A stretch of 64,000 nt of DNA from Kribbella albertanoniae (GTDB lineage Bacteria; Actinomycetota; Actinomycetes; Propionibacteriales; Kribbellaceae). The notes under the pieces are model-generated. The model was not told the origin of the DNA. It did not search any database and saw nothing but the letters and a program-made list of their open reading frames with translations. The position numbers were made by a program, and so were the translations under genes. Within the stretch, counting starts at the first letter, position 1. Each line of letters starts with the position of its first letter. Shown here piece after piece: positions 63,704 through 64,000 of this stretch. The stretch lies in NCBI RefSeq assembly GCF_004348455.1, contig NZ_SMKA01000001.1, forward strand, positions 1-64,000, in the 5' to 3' direction.

Positions 63704-63967
63704 CTACTGCTCGTTGTCCATGATCAAGGGCGTGAATCCCCCGAGCGCCTGGGGCGACAAACACGTCGTGCATACCGGCAGACCCTCCTCGACACACGCC
63801 AGCAGGTCGTCGCGGCCGTGCCCGGTGTGCCAATCGCCCGTAGCTTGATCTCGAGCGGGCGTCACACCACAGTAGGGGACCAGGTCGCTTCGGCGCCGGT
63901 ACAGGTGATGTACAACATCGGTGGGCATGGGGCACATGGTGCCATCCCGAATGGCTGGTCCGCTCAC
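63704..63967 (-). CDS. small possible zinc-binding protein at the window edge
   Basis: 87 residues from GTG 63967; ATG 63937 or 63928 may be the true start. VVHHLYRRRSDLVPYCGV...HTGHGRDDLLACVEEGLPVCTTCLSP has a His/Cys spacing (YCG, HTGH, ACVEEGLPVCTTC) that suggests metal binding. No family recognised. Confidence 0.5.
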   Translation of the reverse strand: MSGPAIRDGTMCPMPTDVVHHLYRRRSDLVPYCGVTPARDQATGDWHTGHGRDDLLACVEEGLPVCTTCLSPQALGGFTPLIMDNEQ

Positions 63968-64000
63968 CTGGAGACAGTCCCTGGCGGTCAGCCGCCTGTG

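Noticed and set aside
1-64000. CRISPR arrays, rRNA genes, integrases or plasmid replication origins
   Set aside because: I looked for regularly spaced direct repeats, rRNA-like blocks, tyrosine or serine integrase motifs and iteron or DnaA-box clusters and saw none. The resolvase-like proteins at 46.7-48.0 kb lack the catalytic serine, so they are not counted as integrases.

Overview
The DNA is high-GC throughout, most starts are GTG or ATG behind purine-rich ribosome sites, and the gene families are typical of Actinomycetota: Lsr2, helix-turn-helix regulators with helical-repeat tails, PF04672-type methyltransferases, an FxLD lanthipeptide and a sigma factor paired with a CU044_5270 protein. 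This suggests a filamentous or nocardioform actinomycete chromosome, something like Kribbella or Streptomyces. I cannot fix the genus from the window.

Positions 1-23.7 kb look like a defence island beginning at a tRNA-Thr(CGT) gene. After the tRNA come a stretch without genes, a long imperfect inverted repeat and a heavily broken CoiA-like gene. Next is a leftward operon of a helix-turn-helix regulator, a PD-(D/E)xK-like protein with a zinc ribbon, a DinG/XPD-type helicase and a pPIWI-RE (prokaryotic PIWI/Argonaute-like) protein. Diverging from it, across a 26-bp perfect palindrome, is a rightward operon of a SNF2 helicase with a DUF3883-type tail, a DUF1156 DNA methylase and a DUF499 ATPase. 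A HAD hydrolase, a small coupled protein and lsr2 follow. An intact IS630-family element sits exactly in the lsr2 stop codon.

Positions 24-36 kb hold a helix-turn-helix/helical-repeat regulator, a prolyl-oligopeptidase-like enzyme and a class I lanthipeptide cluster of the FxLD type. The cluster has a PCMT-like methyltransferase, a 56-residue precursor missed by length-filtered gene calling, a hairpin after the precursor, LanB, LanC and a stand-alone thiopeptide-type domain protein. A sigma factor/CU044_5270 pair, a secreted I36-type inhibitor, two PF04672-type methyltransferases and an RNA-polymerase-alpha-CTD-like protein follow.

Positions 42-50.9 kb carry regulators and, on the minus strand, nine small genes linked almost entirely by 4-base ATGA/GTGA overlaps. 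They are two tiny membrane proteins, a 66-residue protein, three divergent copies of a serine-recombinase-NTD-like fold without the catalytic serine, an unknown protein, a helical-repeat protein and a dTMP-kinase-like P-loop protein. A 25-bp perfect palindrome separates this operon from a regulator whose paralogue lies 2.4 kb further on. This is my best candidate for an undescribed system.

Positions 52-64 kb are mostly ordinary: TrmO-like protein, GGDEF protein, MFS exporter, HEAT-repeat protein, isochorismatase-like hydrolase and several small unknowns. At about 56.57 kb two divergent genes are both missing their 5' halves at one junction. A 46-residue repeat inside a membrane protein was duplicated recently.
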